From Candidatus Rokuibacteriota bacterium (GTDB lineage Bacteria; Methylomirabilota; Methylomirabilia; Rokubacteriales; CSP1-6): DNA of 64,000 nucleotides. This document shows positions 35,552-44,904 of this stretch, in pieces. The notes under the pieces were generated by a model that was given only the letters and a program-made list of their open reading frames with translations, searched no databases and was not told the origin of the DNA. The first letter of the stretch is position 1, and each line of letters begins with the position of its first letter. A program made the translations under genes and the position numbers. The stretch spans positions 20,038 through 84,037 of the forward strand of contig QHSU01000096.1 in assembly GCA_003220535.1 (NCBI GenBank). The letters run 5' to 3'.

Positions 35552-36723
35552 CGCGGCGCAGCCCGAGGAACGCGATAGTGGGAGCGCGCCACACGCCTCA
35601 CCGTGAGTCCGGCGGCGATGAACAGCAGCGCGAGGAAGGCCAGGCCACCGGCGACGTCCACGAGGTCCAGTCGCCCGAGCGGGCTGCCGCCCTCGCCCGC
35701 GCGGCGCAGCAGCTCTTCGTGTGAGGTGAGCGCGAAGCCGGCATAGACCGTCGCGGGATTCAGCGGATCACGAACGAGCAGTCCCGCCCCGACGTGCGCC
35801 GGGAGGTTGTCGCTCGAGAGCTCCCAGCGCTGACCACCATCGGCACTTCGGTGCACGCCACGGTCGGTGGCCATGAGTATCACGTCGTCCACGACCGCGA
35901 CCGCACGTGCTACGACCGGCTTGTCCGGCACCGACGCGCCGATGGGTCGCCAGCGCTGCCCCTGATCGTCAGTGCGGAACACCTGACCGGTCGCGACCGA
36001 CCAGAGACGGTTCGCGTCGGACGGATCGACCGCGACGACCTCGATACCGCTCGCGGGAAGTCCATCGCTACGGAGCTGCCAGCTCCGGCCCGCGTCGATG
36101 CTTACCCAGAAACGCCCGCCGGCGAGGACGTACACGTGTTCCGGATGGCTGGGCGGCACTACGACACTGGCGGCGTACTCAGCCCGGATCCCGTCACCGA
36201 CGTTGATCCACGACGCGCCCCAATCGTCGCTGCGATGGAGACCGCCCCAGCCCGCCAGATAGACACGTCCGGCGACTGATCCCGACACCAGGGCTCGAGC
36301 GGGTATCGACCCGGCGGGGAGCCGCAGCGGCGACCACCGATCACCGTCGCCGCGGAAAAGCGCCGAGGCTCCTGCGACGAGCGCCCTCTGGCCGTCGACG
36401 TCGAACGTCACCGCGAAGCCTGGGCCGACCAGCACGTCACGTGCCTCGATCACCCAGTCGCGACCCCCGTTGCGCGAGCGCGACACGCCCGTGTCCGTCG
36501 CCAGCAGGAGGTGATGTGGATCCACCGGACTGACGGCGACCGCGAGCGCCGCGCTCACGAAGCTCGCGGGATTGACGTGCAGCCAGGTGGCGCCGGCGTC
36601 GCGTGTGCGGAACAGCCCGCCCCACGCGCTGGCGTCGTGCGCCGGCGCGTCGGCCCGAGACAGAGCAACGACCAGCAGGAGCACGCCGGCGCCGACTCGG
36701 TGAGGCGTGACGTGGGAAGGCAT
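35548..36723 (-). CDS. BNR/sortilin-type beta-propeller with signal peptide and C-terminal helix
   Basis: From the ATG at 36723 it is a 391-residue protein. A signal peptide (SHVTPHRVGAGVLLLVVALS) is followed by photosystem-II-assembly-factor-like/BNR repeats with the phrase GLFRTRDAGATW, GVSRSRNGGRDW, GLHRSDDWGASW, VFRTDDQGQRW and GVHRSADGGQRW. A C-terminal membrane helix and a short basic tail follow. A longer frame starts at 36780 but its extra codons are formed by a perfect hairpin, so it is not used. It is translationally coupled to the propeller protein downstream; the two probably sit together at the membrane. Confidence 0.85.
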   Translation of the reverse strand: MPSHVTPHRVGAGVLLLVVALSRADAPAHDASAWGGLFRTRDAGATWLHVNPASFVSAALAVAVSPVDPHHLLLATDTGVSRSRNGGRDWVIEARDVLVGPGFAVTFDVDGQRALVAGASALFRGDGDRWSPLRLPAGSIPARALVSGSVAGRVYLAGWGGLHRSDDWGASWINVGDGIRAEYAASVVVPPSHPEHVYVLAGGRFWVSIDAGRSWQLRSDGLPASGIEVVAVDPSDANRLWSVATGQVFRTDDQGQRWRPIGASVPDKPVVARAVAVVDDVILMATDRGVHRSADGGQRWELSSDNLPAHVGAGLLVRDPLNPATVYAGFALTSHEELLRRAGEGGSPLGRLDLVDVAGGLAFLALLFIAAGLTVRRVARSHYRVPRAAPR

Positions 36724-36737
36724 GAGAGGAGCGAGGC

Positions 36738-36766
36738 CTGGAGCCCGTCGTCCTGACGGGCTCCAG
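36738..36766 (-). terminator. Perfect 12-bp stem after the metallo-beta-lactamase gene
   Basis: CTGGAGCCCGTC-GTCCT-GACGGGCTCCAG, with stem arms 36738-36749 and 36755-36766. It lies between the end of the lactonase-like gene and the propeller gene on the same strand. A moderately T-rich tail follows on the minus strand. It also shows that the propeller gene should start after it. Confidence 0.65.
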
Positions 36767-36786
36767 ATCCTCTTCAGCAACCTACG

Positions 36787-38001
36787 CTACGGTGAGACGG
36801 TATGAGGCGGGGCGTTCAAGTTGACACACAACGTCCTGTCCGGGCTGGCCGGCACGTGCGTGGTCTTGCCCGGCGCGAGGATCAGCTCGGCCGCGCGCGA
36901 GCAATTGCCGTTCGGGATGTTCCACCAGTTGGCGGTGAGGGGGTACGCGGCGGTGTAGGCGATTGGCTCGTGAGCCGAGACGCAGTTGTTGAAGCTGTTC
37001 AACCGCGACGTGAGGACGTAGCACTTCTCGTAGGCGAGGAACTGCTGGATCGTGTCCGTCTGCTGGATGTTCGCCACGAGCCAGTCCCTGATGCCCGTCC
37101 ACGACGAATAGGTATCGCTTCCGAACACCAGTTGGCCGCGCGCGGTGTTGACCTGCAGGAGCTGCGACCCGTAAGTGTGGCCACGGAACGCCGGGTGGAT
37201 CACCAGCCCAGGCGTGATCTCGTGGCGCCCGTCGACGATCTTCGCCTTGCCGTGGAGGACCTTGCCCAGGATCTCCTGGATCGTCTGAGGCGGGTAGCCG
37301 CAGACAGGTGTTCGCGCGCACGCCTGGGCCGGGGGCCCGACTTGCGCGCCGGTCATCGGATCGACGGTGTTGACGGCGCGGATGTGCCCGGCGTTGAAGT
37401 CAACCGGGTAGTTGAGGAAGAAGTCGATCTGCTTCAACTCCTCCTTCTGAATATAGGCCACCGCGTCCGGGAATTCGCTCAGCTGCCCGGCGTGGTCCCA
37501 GTGGGCGTGGCCCAGAACGATCTGTGTGACCTTGTCGGGGTCGAGACCGATGGCATGCATCTGGTCCCGGATGCCCTTCCAACAGCACGAGGTGTTCCAG
37601 TCGAAGATGTACGCCAGCTGCTTCCAGCCGGTGTCGTACAGCGTGATCTTGCCGTCCGGGCCCTCGATGATCCCGACGTTCACCGGCAAGTTCACGGTGG
37701 TGTTGAGCCCGGCCTTGTCCGGCTGGAAGCCGCCAAAGGGCACAAACATGAACCGGCTGCTTTCCACGATCCACGCCGAGTAGAGCGGCGCCTTCTCCGC
37801 GCGCTCCACGTCGCGCAGGAGCTGGTCCGTGCTCTCGAACCCGCTCCGCAGGGTTTGCGGCGGCAGCTTGCCCTGGCCGTTCTCCTGGTCGCGGTCTTCC
37901 TTGTCGTCCTGGCGCGCCTGGAGGACATCGGCGCCGCCGAGGCCACCGACTACTCCGACGAGTCCCACGATCATCGTGACGCGTAACAGTTTCCGAATCA
38001 T
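36787..38001 (-). CDS. Exported metallo-beta-lactamase-fold hydrolase (AHL-lactonase-like)
   Basis: A 404-residue protein starting at the ATG preceded by GGGAGGTCGGATCG. The signal peptide is MIRKLLRVTMIVGLVGVV. The metal-binding motif HxHxDH is H165-A-H167-W-D169-H170 in IVLGHAHWDHAG. Further metal ligands follow, including HPAFRGHT (third His) and a later Asp in FGSDTY. This is the plan of N-acyl-homoserine lactonases (AiiA/AttM family), but family members also hydrolyse other lactones and esters. The Cys pairs (SCC, CARTPVC, KCY, NCV) suit a disulphide-bonded periplasmic protein. Confidence 0.88.
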   Translation of the reverse strand: MIRKLLRVTMIVGLVGVVGGLGGADVLQARQDDKEDRDQENGQGKLPPQTLRSGFESTDQLLRDVERAEKAPLYSAWIVESSRFMFVPFGGFQPDKAGLNTTVNLPVNVGIIEGPDGKITLYDTGWKQLAYIFDWNTSCCWKGIRDQMHAIGLDPDKVTQIVLGHAHWDHAGQLSEFPDAVAYIQKEELKQIDFFLNYPVDFNAGHIRAVNTVDPMTGAQVGPPAQACARTPVCGYPPQTIQEILGKVLHGKAKIVDGRHEITPGLVIHPAFRGHTYGSQLLQVNTARGQLVFGSDTYSSWTGIRDWLVANIQQTDTIQQFLAYEKCYVLTSRLNSFNNCVSAHEPIAYTAAYPLTANWWNIPNGNCSRAAELILAPGKTTHVPASPDRTLCVNLNAPPHTVSP

Positions 38002-38086
38002 CGATCCGACCTCCCACGAACGCTCGCTCGACTGATGCAATCTTGCGTTTTACATCTCGCCAAGCTGTTGCGGCATTACTCCTTTC

Positions 38087-38656
38087 TCAGTTCGGCGGGA
38101 ACTCGTTTGGCCAGAACTTGCCCCCGACCTCTCTGATTTTGTCGCTGCCCTCCTGGCTCTTTGGATAGGCGGCGAGCAGGTGCTCATCACGGCCGTCCTT
38201 GAACATCTTGATCGCCTCCGCTGCGGACTCCTGGAAGAGGCGGACGGCGGCCAGATATTGCTCGTGATCGCTGCGAAGCGATGTCGGTGGCGAGAGCGCG
38301 CGGATGCGGGTCTCCGCGCCGCGATAGGCGACGAGGGCCTGTTCGATCCTCGTCTTGAGCTCGGCACGGCTCAGGTCATCGGTCTTGTAGAGAATCTGAC
38401 CGAGGCTCATCCGCATCAGGCTGCGCTCGACGTCGCCATGGATCGGCCACATCGCGCGCATATAAGCCTCTTCGGCGGGGTCGAGCGCGGGCCGGGATGG
38501 TTGCGGCGAGGGGCGAGGGCTGGCGACGGTTGACGGGCCGGTCACGGCGCGACTCATAGCGAACGTCACAACGCCGACGAGACCGAGCGAGACCACACCC
38601 AAGATTGCCAGCCTCGGAGTCATCCAGCGCTGCAGGCCAACTCCAGCTGTGGACAT
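38087..38656 (-). CDS. Hypothetical exported or membrane-anchored protein, 189 residues
   Basis: A protein with one N-terminal membrane helix (about 18-36), a Pro/Ser-rich linker and a helical domain from about residue 57. AYMRAMWPIHGDVERSLMRMS, LVAYRGAETRIRALSPPT and HEQYLAAVRLFQESAAEAIKMFKDGRDEHLL resemble small four-helix-bundle proteins. The ribosome-binding site is GGGAGACGACG. I do not recognise a named family. It lies downstream of, and divergent from, the GspC-like gene. Confidence 0.7.
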   Translation of the reverse strand: MSTAGVGLQRWMTPRLAILGVVSLGLVGVVTFAMSRAVTGPSTVASPRPSPQPSRPALDPAEEAYMRAMWPIHGDVERSLMRMSLGQILYKTDDLSRAELKTRIEQALVAYRGAETRIRALSPPTSLRSDHEQYLAAVRLFQESAAEAIKMFKDGRDEHLLAAYPKSQEGSDKIREVGGKFWPNEFPPN

Positions 38657-38802
38657 CGTCGTCTCCCGCTCAGAAACCTACAGTGAGCCCGGGGAGAAGA
38701 TCGGCGACTGTCAACCGCGTTGTCAATATGTAACTCTTACAGTGAGCGCCGCCAGACTTCGGCTTGACCTCGCGCAGCGGGACGGTCTACGCTTCAGGCG
38801 CT

Positions 38803-39279
38803 GTGCGACGGGTCGTCATTCTCCTCGCCGGTTTGTTGCCCGCCCTGATGCCCTCCCCTGCGACGCCACAAGGACCACTCCCGATCCTCCGAGGCATCGT
38901 CCTGATGGCGAACGGGGAGGGGCGCGCGTACTTCGAGGATCCGCAGACCAGGGCTCTCGGGGGGTACGCAGTGCGGGAGACGGTCGGGGATAGCCGGATC
39001 GAGCAGATTCAGGAGGACCGAGTCGTGCTGCGGCGTGGAAGCGAGCTAGTTCAGATGCTGTTCGGGACCCAGTCGCCCCCCGACAACCCTTCAGTGCAGG
39101 TGACGATGCCGAGCCCCGCGGCTGTGCGCCCGCCTACGGCCCAGGCGGCTCCTGGAGGCCGCCCCATCATCGGTAGTGGTCAACCGTGGCTCGACACGCT
39201 TGGCATTCCGCCCGAGGCCTTCTCGCGAGCCATCGAGCAAGCCCTCCCGGCTCAGCAGTCGACCAACCTCCACGAGTAG
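38803..39279 (+). CDS. GspC/PulC-like exported protein
   Basis: About 158 residues from the GTG at 38803. The signal peptide is MRRVVILLAGLLPALMPSPA. A small beta domain follows, ILRGIVLMANGEGRAYFEDPQTRALGGYAVRETVGDSRIEQIQEDRVVLRRG. This matches the homology region of type II secretion GspC: a G-V-x-x-A-x-x-x-x-P-x-T-x-x-x-x-x-Y-x-V pattern followed by I-x-x-D-R-V-V-L-x-R. No other type II secretion gene is here, so it is an orphan. The membrane helix is replaced by a cleavable signal. The long frame begins earlier at a TTG without support. Confidence 0.65.
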   Translation: MRRVVILLAGLLPALMPSPATPQGPLPILRGIVLMANGEGRAYFEDPQTRALGGYAVRETVGDSRIEQIQEDRVVLRRGSELVQMLFGTQSPPDNPSVQVTMPSPAAVRPPTAQAAPGGRPIIGSGQPWLDTLGIPPEAFSRAIEQALPAQQSTNLHE

Positions 39280-39323
39280 CGGCCAGACCGGCATCGGGCC
39301 CCGACCGCGACCGGTCCTCGGCC

Positions 39324-40883
39324 TCAGCGAGCGCCGCCCTTCGCCTTCAGCCGCACCTCCTCGTACGGCGCCGACCAGGGATACGGGTCGATCAGCAGCA
39401 GCGCCGGCTCGGCGACGCGAGGGCCGATGCCGCTGGGCCAGATGAATTCGTAGAGGGGGCCGAAGCGGACGCGGTCGTAGAGGAGCTGCTGGACCTTGTG
39501 GAGCATGGCCTCGCGCTTGCGGCGATCGGTCTCGCGCGCCTGTTGCTTGAAGAGCGCCTCGACGTCGGGATCGAAGCCGCGCGTGTACGTGCCGTCGCTC
39601 TGCACCGCCTCGGCGAGCCGGGTGGCCGCATTGCCGAAGTTGGCCAGCGTACACATGCAGATGCCGCTGAGCTTCTTGCCGGCCCAGGCCGTCTGGAAGG
39701 CGGCGCGCTCCATCGTGCGCATCTTCATGCGGATGCCCACCGCCCCGAGGTAGTTGACGATCGTCTCGCCCGCCGACCAGTAGGGCGGGAATGGATAGAA
39801 GTCGCCTCCGTCGAAGCCGCTCGGATACCCGGCCTCGGCGAGGAGCTGTTTGGCTTTCGCCGGCTCGTAGGCGTAGGGCGGCAGCGCGAGGGTGAACTCG
39901 AACGAGCGCGGGGCCATGCTCCCGGTCGCACGCGAGGCGCCGAGGGTCTCGGCCTCGATGAGCCCGCGGCGATCGATGGCGTGGTTTGCGGCCAGCCGCA
40001 CGCGACGGTCGGACCACGGCGACTTCGGGTCCCACTGGTCGAAGAAATCCAGGTAGTGCACACCGATCGCCCCCGAGAAACCAAGCCGAAAGTTCGGATC
40101 TCGCTTGAGCTCCAGGGCGGAAGGGGCGTCGAGCATGTATGCGATGTCGACCTCGCCGTTCTTCAGCATGGCCGCCCGCGTGGTGGGGTCGGGGACCGTC
40201 TTCATGACCAGCCGCTTGACGGAGGGCATCTTGCGCCAGTAGCCCTCGAACGCTTCCAGGACGAGCTCGACGCCGGGCGTGTGGCTCACGAACTTGTAGG
40301 GCCCGAGCCCGACCGGATGCTTCTTGAAGCCCTCGTCGCCGACCCTCTCCACGTACTTCCGCGGCACGATCCAGCCGGCGCCGGTCAACACCGTGCCGTA
40401 GTACGCCATGAAATCGGGAAAGGGTTCGTGCAGGTGGAAGCGCACCCGCGCGGGCCCGACGACCTCGACCTCGCGCACCCGGTCCTTGAGGTCCTTGCCG
40501 GCCTTGGAGCGCTGGAAGCTGAACTTCACGTCGTCCGCGGTGAAGGCATCGCCGTTGTGGAATCGGAGCCCCTCCCGCAGCTTGAAGTCGTAGACGCGCT
40601 GATCTCCGCTCACCGTCCACGATTCGGCCAGGCTCGGGGTCATGAGGTTCCCGGGCATCGGTTTCACCAGCGCGTCGTGCATGGCGTAGAGGACCCAGAA
40701 CGGCGTGAGGACACCCGCACGCACTTCGCCGGGATCGAACCAGGCCGGGGCCAGCGTCACGTAGAGCGCCCAGCGCATCTCGCCGTCCGGTTTTTCCGAC
40801 GGCGTCGGCGCCGGCCGTGATTGGGCCGCCGCCTGCCCGGCGAGAGCGGCCAGCATCAAGGCGGTGATCATGAGCCGTGTCAT
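39324..40883 (-). CDS. Oligopeptide-type ABC substrate-binding protein (SBP_bac_5), copy 1
   Basis: A 519-residue exported binding protein of the DppA/OppA class. Signal peptide MTRLMITALMLAALAGQAAAQ; ribosome-binding site GGGAGACAGCT. Family landmarks: LAESWTVSGD, YDFKLREGLRFHNGDAFTADDVKFSFQR, GPYKFV, DRRVRLAANHAIDRRGL, and AKQLLAEAGYPSGF. It is the second of a tandem pair of clear paralogues on this strand, with 11 bases between. No permease or ATPase accompanies the pair. Confidence 0.94.
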   Translation of the reverse strand: MTRLMITALMLAALAGQAAAQSRPAPTPSEKPDGEMRWALYVTLAPAWFDPGEVRAGVLTPFWVLYAMHDALVKPMPGNLMTPSLAESWTVSGDQRVYDFKLREGLRFHNGDAFTADDVKFSFQRSKAGKDLKDRVREVEVVGPARVRFHLHEPFPDFMAYYGTVLTGAGWIVPRKYVERVGDEGFKKHPVGLGPYKFVSHTPGVELVLEAFEGYWRKMPSVKRLVMKTVPDPTTRAAMLKNGEVDIAYMLDAPSALELKRDPNFRLGFSGAIGVHYLDFFDQWDPKSPWSDRRVRLAANHAIDRRGLIEAETLGASRATGSMAPRSFEFTLALPPYAYEPAKAKQLLAEAGYPSGFDGGDFYPFPPYWSAGETIVNYLGAVGIRMKMRTMERAAFQTAWAGKKLSGICMCTLANFGNAATRLAEAVQSDGTYTRGFDPDVEALFKQQARETDRRKREAMLHKVQQLLYDRVRFGPLYEFIWPSGIGPRVAEPALLLIDPYPWSAPYEEVRLKAKGGAR

Positions 40884-40894
40884 AGCTGTCTCCC

Positions 40895-42418
40895 TCACTT
40901 CGGCTTGAGCTTTACATCCTCGTACGGCGCCGACCAGGGGTAGTCCGTGATGAGTCCGAGCCCCGACTCCGCCACGCGGGCACCGTACCCGGTCAGGGCG
41001 GAGAGCTGCCACACCGGCAGGAACATGACCTTGTCGTGAATCAGCTGCTGGATGCGGTGCACGATCGCCTCACGCTTCTTCGAATCGAGCTCGCTCGCTT
41101 GCTCGCGAAAGAGCCCATCGATGTCCGGATAGGCTCCGTACGCGTAGGGCCCGCTCGAGGCGGCGAAGGCGTCGATTCGGGTCGCCGCGTTGCCGGAGAT
41201 GCCGCTGATGGTGAAGACGAGGTTCTTCAGCTTCTTCTCGCGAAAGGCGCTCAGCATCGCCGCGCGCTCCATCGGACGAAGCTTCGTCCGTATCCCGGCC
41301 GCTTGCATGTAGTTGAGGACCGCTTCGGCGGTGGCGCAGACCGATGTGTCGCACCACAAGTCCCCGCCGTCGAAGCCCTTAGGATAGCCGGCTTCCGCCA
41401 AGAGCTGCCTGGCTCGCGCCGGATCGAAGGGGTGGACCGGGGGCTGCCAGTAGAAGTCGAAGCTCGTGGGGATGATGCTCCCGGTGATCTTGGAGAACCC
41501 CAGGCTCTCCGCCTGGTTGATCGCCTGACGGTCGACCGAGAGCGTGGCGGCGAGGCGCACACGCCGGTCGTGCCACGGCGAGCTCGTCTCCCACTGGTCG
41601 GCGAAGAGCACCCAGTGCGTGCTCGTGAACGGGGTGGGTTTCAGCGTGAGTCCCGCGGTGCGCCGGACCTCGCCGCCGAGCTCTCCGGACAGAGCGTAGG
41701 AGACGTCCGCGTCACCCCGCTTGAGCATCACCAGGCGCGTGGCGGGGTCCGGAACCGATTTGAAGACCAGACGCTTGACGCTGGGGGTCTTGCGCCAGTA
41801 CCCATCGACGGCCTCGAGCACCAGCTCGATGCCCGGCGTGGAGGACACGAATCGATAGGGCCCGGCGCCGACGGGCGCCTTCTTGAAGCCGTCCTCGCCG
41901 ACCCGCTCGACGTACGCCTTGGGGACGACCCAGCTCGCCCCCGTCGCCGGCGTCGCGTAGAAGGTCATGAAATCCGGCCACGGTTGCTTGAGACGGAACC
42001 GGATGCGCCCGGGATCGGGCGTTTCGATCGCCGCCACCTTCTCCTTGAGAATCTTCGCGGAGACGCCGCGATACCGCTCGAAGGAGAACTTCGCGTCTTC
42101 GGCCGTGACGGGGTCGCCGTTGTGGAACCGCACCCCCTTGCGCAGCACGAACTCGTAGGTCAGCCCGTCGGGCGAAACGCTCCACGACTCCGCGAGGCTG
42201 GGCGCCATGAACTTGCCGGGCATCGGCTTCACCAGAGCGTCGTGAAGCGCGTAGAGGATCATGAACGGCGAGACGACGCCCGGCGTTTCGGCGGGCTCGA
42301 AGAGGGTCGGCGCCAGAGAGAAATGCAGGGCCCAGATCATCTGCCCTTCGGGAGCCGCGTGCGCCGGGCCGGGGGCGACCGGCAGCAGCGTGAGCACGAG
42401 AACCAAGAGGCGTCGCAT
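40895..42418 (-). CDS. Oligopeptide-type ABC substrate-binding protein (SBP_bac_5), copy 2
   Basis: A 507-residue paralogue of the gene it precedes. It starts at the ATG after AAGGAG; the longer upstream frame has no support. Signal peptide MRRLLVLVLTLLPVAPGPAHA. Landmarks: LAESWSVSPDG, YEFVLRKGVRFHNGDPVTAEDAKFSFER, GPYRFV, DRRVRLAATLSVDRQAI and ARQLLAEAGYPKGF. Cys residues (CDTSVCATAE) are unlike copy 1. It is divergent from the CoA-transferase gene, with about 125 bases between that should contain both promoters. Confidence 0.94.
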   Translation of the reverse strand: MRRLLVLVLTLLPVAPGPAHAAPEGQMIWALHFSLAPTLFEPAETPGVVSPFMILYALHDALVKPMPGKFMAPSLAESWSVSPDGLTYEFVLRKGVRFHNGDPVTAEDAKFSFERYRGVSAKILKEKVAAIETPDPGRIRFRLKQPWPDFMTFYATPATGASWVVPKAYVERVGEDGFKKAPVGAGPYRFVSSTPGIELVLEAVDGYWRKTPSVKRLVFKSVPDPATRLVMLKRGDADVSYALSGELGGEVRRTAGLTLKPTPFTSTHWVLFADQWETSSPWHDRRVRLAATLSVDRQAINQAESLGFSKITGSIIPTSFDFYWQPPVHPFDPARARQLLAEAGYPKGFDGGDLWCDTSVCATAEAVLNYMQAAGIRTKLRPMERAAMLSAFREKKLKNLVFTISGISGNAATRIDAFAASSGPYAYGAYPDIDGLFREQASELDSKKREAIVHRIQQLIHDKVMFLPVWQLSALTGYGARVAESGLGLITDYPWSAPYEDVKLKPK

Positions 42419-42543
42419 AGGCACTCCTTTCGGGGTCGAGCCGTGGCGGGCGGTAGTGTATCTTTCCTTCGCGCGCTGGTCGTGCGATATCGACGTCTGG
42501 GGATGCGGTTGCGACAGAGCCAACTCGCAGGGGGGGAACGACG

Positions 42544-43770
42544 ATGAGTGAGAACAGCCAAGACCTCGATTGTCTCGCCGGCATCCGGGTGGTCGATTTC
42601 ACCCAATTCGAGGCGGGGACGTCCTGCACCGAGGCGCTCGCCTGGCTCGGCGCCGACGTGGTCAAGATCGAGAACCCAAAGACTGGCGATCCCGGCCGCC
42701 GGCTGCGGCCCGGGAAGCCCGATGACGATCCGTGGTATTTCCATATGTTCAACGCCAACAAGCGATCGTTGGCGATCAACCTCAAGTCGCCGCGCGGGCT
42801 CGAGATCGTCAAGGAGTTGCTGAAGAAGGCCGATATCACGGTCGAGAACATGGCCCCGGGGACCATCGATCGCCTCGGGCTCGGCTACGACGAGGTGAAG
42901 AAGATCAACCCCGGCATCATCTTTTGCCAGGTCCAGGGGTTCGGCACCGGGAGCAAGTATGAGACTGGCCTCGCCTTCGACATGATCGCGCAGGCCGCCG
43001 GCGGGACCATCAGCGTCACCGGCGAGCCCGACCGGCCCCCGGTCAAGCCGGGCCCGAGCTTCGGCGATACCGGCACCGGCATGCTGATGGCGGTGACCAT
43101 TCTCGGCGCGCTCCTCGAGCGGCAGCGGACCGGCAAGGGGCGTCGGCTGCAAGTGGCGATGCAGGACGCGATGATCCACTACATGCGCACCTGCTTCGCC
43201 ACCCAGGCACGCACTGGTAAGGCGGCCCCGCGCCGCGGTGGGAAGACCGTCATGGGCACCAATGCGCCCTCCGGCCTCTATCAGTGCAAGCCCTTCGGCT
43301 CCAACGACTGGGTCTACATCACCACGAGCCGCGGCAATCCCGAGCATTGGGCACGGCTGATGAAGTTGGTCGGCCGCGAGGAGCTGATCGACGATCCGCG
43401 CTTTGCCACCGGCGCCGCCCGGGTCGAGCACGAGGCCGAGGTGGACGCGATCATCACTGAGTGGACGCGCAAGCACACCAAGGAAGAAGCGATGACGCTG
43501 GTCAGCGGTGTCGGGGTGCCGGCCGGCGCGGTCTTCGACACGATGGAGCTGCAGAACGACCCGAGCTTCGAGAAGCGCGGCATCATGCAGGTGATGGAAC
43601 ACCCGAACGGACCGTTCAAGATGCCGACCTGGCCAGTGCGGGTCGACGGCAAGACGGCGCGGCTCAAGCCCTCGCCGGGCCTGGGCCAGCATGGCGCCGA
43701 AGTGCTGAACACCTGGCTCGGCATCGGCGCCGACGAAGTCGCGGCCTTGAAGAGCGAGGGGGCGCTATAG
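42544..43770 (+). CDS. CaiB/BaiF-family CoA-transferase
   Basis: A 408-residue class III CoA-transferase. The N-terminal Rossmann part opens LAGIRVVDFTQFEAGTSCTEALAWLGADVVKIE. The substrate-CoA anchoring Asp175 is in PSFGDTGTGM. The C-terminal half has ALLERQRTGKGRRLQVAMQDAM and GVPAGAVFDTMEL. Full family length. It moves CoA between carboxylic acids (formate/oxalate, carnitine, aryl-succinate types); which acid is not visible. A second ThDP enzyme at 55-57 kb recalls the oxalyl-CoA pathway, but that is weak context. Confidence 0.93.
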   Translation: MSENSQDLDCLAGIRVVDFTQFEAGTSCTEALAWLGADVVKIENPKTGDPGRRLRPGKPDDDPWYFHMFNANKRSLAINLKSPRGLEIVKELLKKADITVENMAPGTIDRLGLGYDEVKKINPGIIFCQVQGFGTGSKYETGLAFDMIAQAAGGTISVTGEPDRPPVKPGPSFGDTGTGMLMAVTILGALLERQRTGKGRRLQVAMQDAMIHYMRTCFATQARTGKAAPRRGGKTVMGTNAPSGLYQCKPFGSNDWVYITTSRGNPEHWARLMKLVGREELIDDPRFATGAARVEHEAEVDAIITEWTRKHTKEEAMTLVSGVGVPAGAVFDTMELQNDPSFEKRGIMQVMEHPNGPFKMPTWPVRVDGKTARLKPSPGLGQHGAEVLNTWLGIGADEVAALKSEGAL

Positions 43771-43790
43771 AGCGCACTTCCTGAGCGGGG

Positions 43791-44834
43791 TCATGGCTTC
43801 TTCCACACGATCATCTCGCTGCCGCTGATCGTGAGCGTGGTGCCGACCTTGTCGCACCGGCGCATGATCTGCTCGACGGCCTCCTTGTCCCGGCCCGGGT
43901 CGCAGACGTAGGTTTCGTTGCGTTCGTTGTGGCGCACCATCGAGAACGCGACCTCCACCAGCGCCGAGTCGTCGAAGGTGAGGCGGGCCAGCATGCCGAC
44001 CCAGTCGCCGTGCGCCCGGCCGCCGTGCCCGGTGTGGAACGAGAAGCTGCCGAGGCCGTAGAAAATGGGGTGGCCCCGATACATCTCGACCGCGCACGCG
44101 TAGTGCGGTCCGTGCCCCATGACCCCGTCGGCGCCGGCGTCGATCGCCGCGTGAGCGATCTCGACCTGGTAGTCGAGGACATCCTCGAACAGTCCCCAGT
44201 GATGGGAGGCGACCACGATGTCAGCCTCGGTGCGCAGCGCGCGCAGATCGCCCGTGAACTCGGCCAGCGACGTGGCGTCCGCCCAGGTGAGGATCGTGGG
44301 GGGAAGGCCCGGACGGTTCGCGGGCGGGAGGCCGGCGTGGCGCGTCTGGACCATCGGCTCGTATGCGGTGCGTCCCGTGAGGACGGCGACACCAGGGGAG
44401 TTGTCGGTGGCCTCATGGCCGGTAGCCCAGTAGACGGAGGTCCGTTGCACAAAGCCGAAACGCAAACCCTCGTGGGTGACGATGGCGGGGGCGCGCGCGG
44501 CCTTACGATTCACGCCCGCTCCGGTGCATGCAATGCCGATGCTTTCGAGTCGTCTGAGCGACGCCCGAATCGCCTCCTCGCCATAGTTCACGTTGTTGGC
44601 GTTGCCGACCGCGCGATACCCAGCGATGACGAGCGCTTGGGCGGAAGCGAGCGGGGCATAAAAGCCCTCGCGTTCCCCCGAGTGCCCGGTGGCAGTCTCG
44701 TAGAAGCAGCATTCCAAGTTGCCGAACAGCACGTCAGCCTGCCGTAGCGTGTCCTTGACGCGGGCGAACGGCACCTGGGAATCGGTGACGTTCATGAGGT
44801 TCACGTCGCCGGTCAGCATCAACACCCGTTTCAT
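43791..44834 (-). CDS. CapA-family metallophosphatase-like protein
   Basis: A 347-residue protein of the CapA/PgsA calcineurin-like fold. It begins MLTGDVNLMN where the family has the metal-binding GD. NLECCF follows in place of the usual NLE/NLEGP, then GNANNVNYGEEAI (family GNNHxxDxG-like). VVASHHWG corresponds to the conserved SxHWG, and GADGVMGHGPHY to the GHxPH site. It has no signal peptide. CapA proteins act in poly-gamma-glutamate or capsule handling, but cytoplasmic relatives have other roles. It converges on the CoA-transferase gene with 20 bases between. Confidence 0.88.
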   Translation of the reverse strand: MKRVLMLTGDVNLMNVTDSQVPFARVKDTLRQADVLFGNLECCFYETATGHSGEREGFYAPLASAQALVIAGYRAVGNANNVNYGEEAIRASLRRLESIGIACTGAGVNRKAARAPAIVTHEGLRFGFVQRTSVYWATGHEATDNSPGVAVLTGRTAYEPMVQTRHAGLPPANRPGLPPTILTWADATSLAEFTGDLRALRTEADIVVASHHWGLFEDVLDYQVEIAHAAIDAGADGVMGHGPHYACAVEMYRGHPIFYGLGSFSFHTGHGGRAHGDWVGMLARLTFDDSALVEVAFSMVRHNERNETYVCDPGRDKEAVEQIMRRCDKVGTTLTISGSEMIVWKKP

Positions 44835-44904
44835 GGCTCACCCCCTTCATGCTCGACCCTGCGCGCTCAGCCGCGAGAATACCTTGAAGCAACGGCTCGC
44901 GCCG

